From the NCBI GenBank assembly GCA_937928335.1, contig CALFWN010000067.1, forward strand, positions 1 to 6,507: DNA of 6,507 bases. The letters are read 5' to 3'. This document shows, piece after piece, positions 6,444-6,507 of this stretch. Position 1 is the stretch's first letter. Each line of letters starts with the position of its first letter. The notes under the pieces were generated by a model. The model did not search any database. It was not told where the DNA came from and saw only the letters and a program-made list of their open reading frames with translations. The DNA is from an uncultured Litoreibacter sp. (GTDB taxonomy: Bacteria; Pseudomonadota; Alphaproteobacteria; Rhodobacterales; Rhodobacteraceae). The translations under genes and the position numbers were made by a program.

Positions 6444-6507
6444 GCGCGACCTCGGCATTGTTTCCCGGCCTGTCGGTTTGGCTTTACAGCCTTGCCCGTG
6501 CCTCTAT

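Noticed and set aside
1..6507. Mobile elements, CRISPR arrays, tRNA or rRNA genes, and phage or defence genes
   Set aside because: No transposase, integrase, regularly spaced repeat array, tRNA-like fold or defence domain was seen. The gene content is ordinary chromosomal housekeeping.

Overview
The window looks like chromosomal core sequence from an alphaproteobacterium of the Rhodobacter/Roseobacter group. Three things support this. It is GC-rich. It carries a C4-pathway 5-aminolevulinate synthase (HemA) that closely resembles the Rhodobacter enzymes. Its RodZ-like, IspG and RF1 proteins read like the Rhodobacteraceae forms. Almost all genes lie on the minus strand, so transcription runs from the right end to the left.

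From right to left (5' to 3' on the minus strand), the layout starts with a promoter carrying a perfect inverted repeat (6415-6443). It drives a 207-residue exported protein with two cysteine-pair modules (5757-6380). Next comes hemA (4423-5646), the entry step to haem and tetrapyrroles. It is followed by a RodZ-like inner-membrane protein with a cytoplasmic helix-turn-helix (3052-4299). A stem-loop and a probable promoter (2999-3042) then lead into ispG (1843-2964), a late step of the MEP isoprenoid pathway. A small membrane-anchored DUF1499 protein (1366-1812) follows 30 bp later and is probably co-transcribed with ispG. A single plus-strand gene (1126-1359) interrupts the series. It encodes a 77-residue secreted, cysteine-rich protein and may be read from a leaderless mRNA. 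The window ends with prfA (19-1071), encoding release factor 1, whose stop codon overlaps a likely GTG start of prmC (1-22, cut by the window edge).

The genes share themes (precursor synthesis for haem and isoprenoids, cell shape, translation termination) but do not form one pathway. The prfA/prmC pair is the clearest functional coupling, because PrmC methylates the GGQ glutamine of RF1. I see no mobile element, CRISPR array, tRNA, rRNA or defence-like cluster. I do not think the window holds an undescribed multi-gene system. The points worth a second look are small: the operator-like dyad, the possibly leaderless small secreted gene, a spaced repeat upstream of the rodZ-like gene, and two conserved-looking exported proteins of unknown function.
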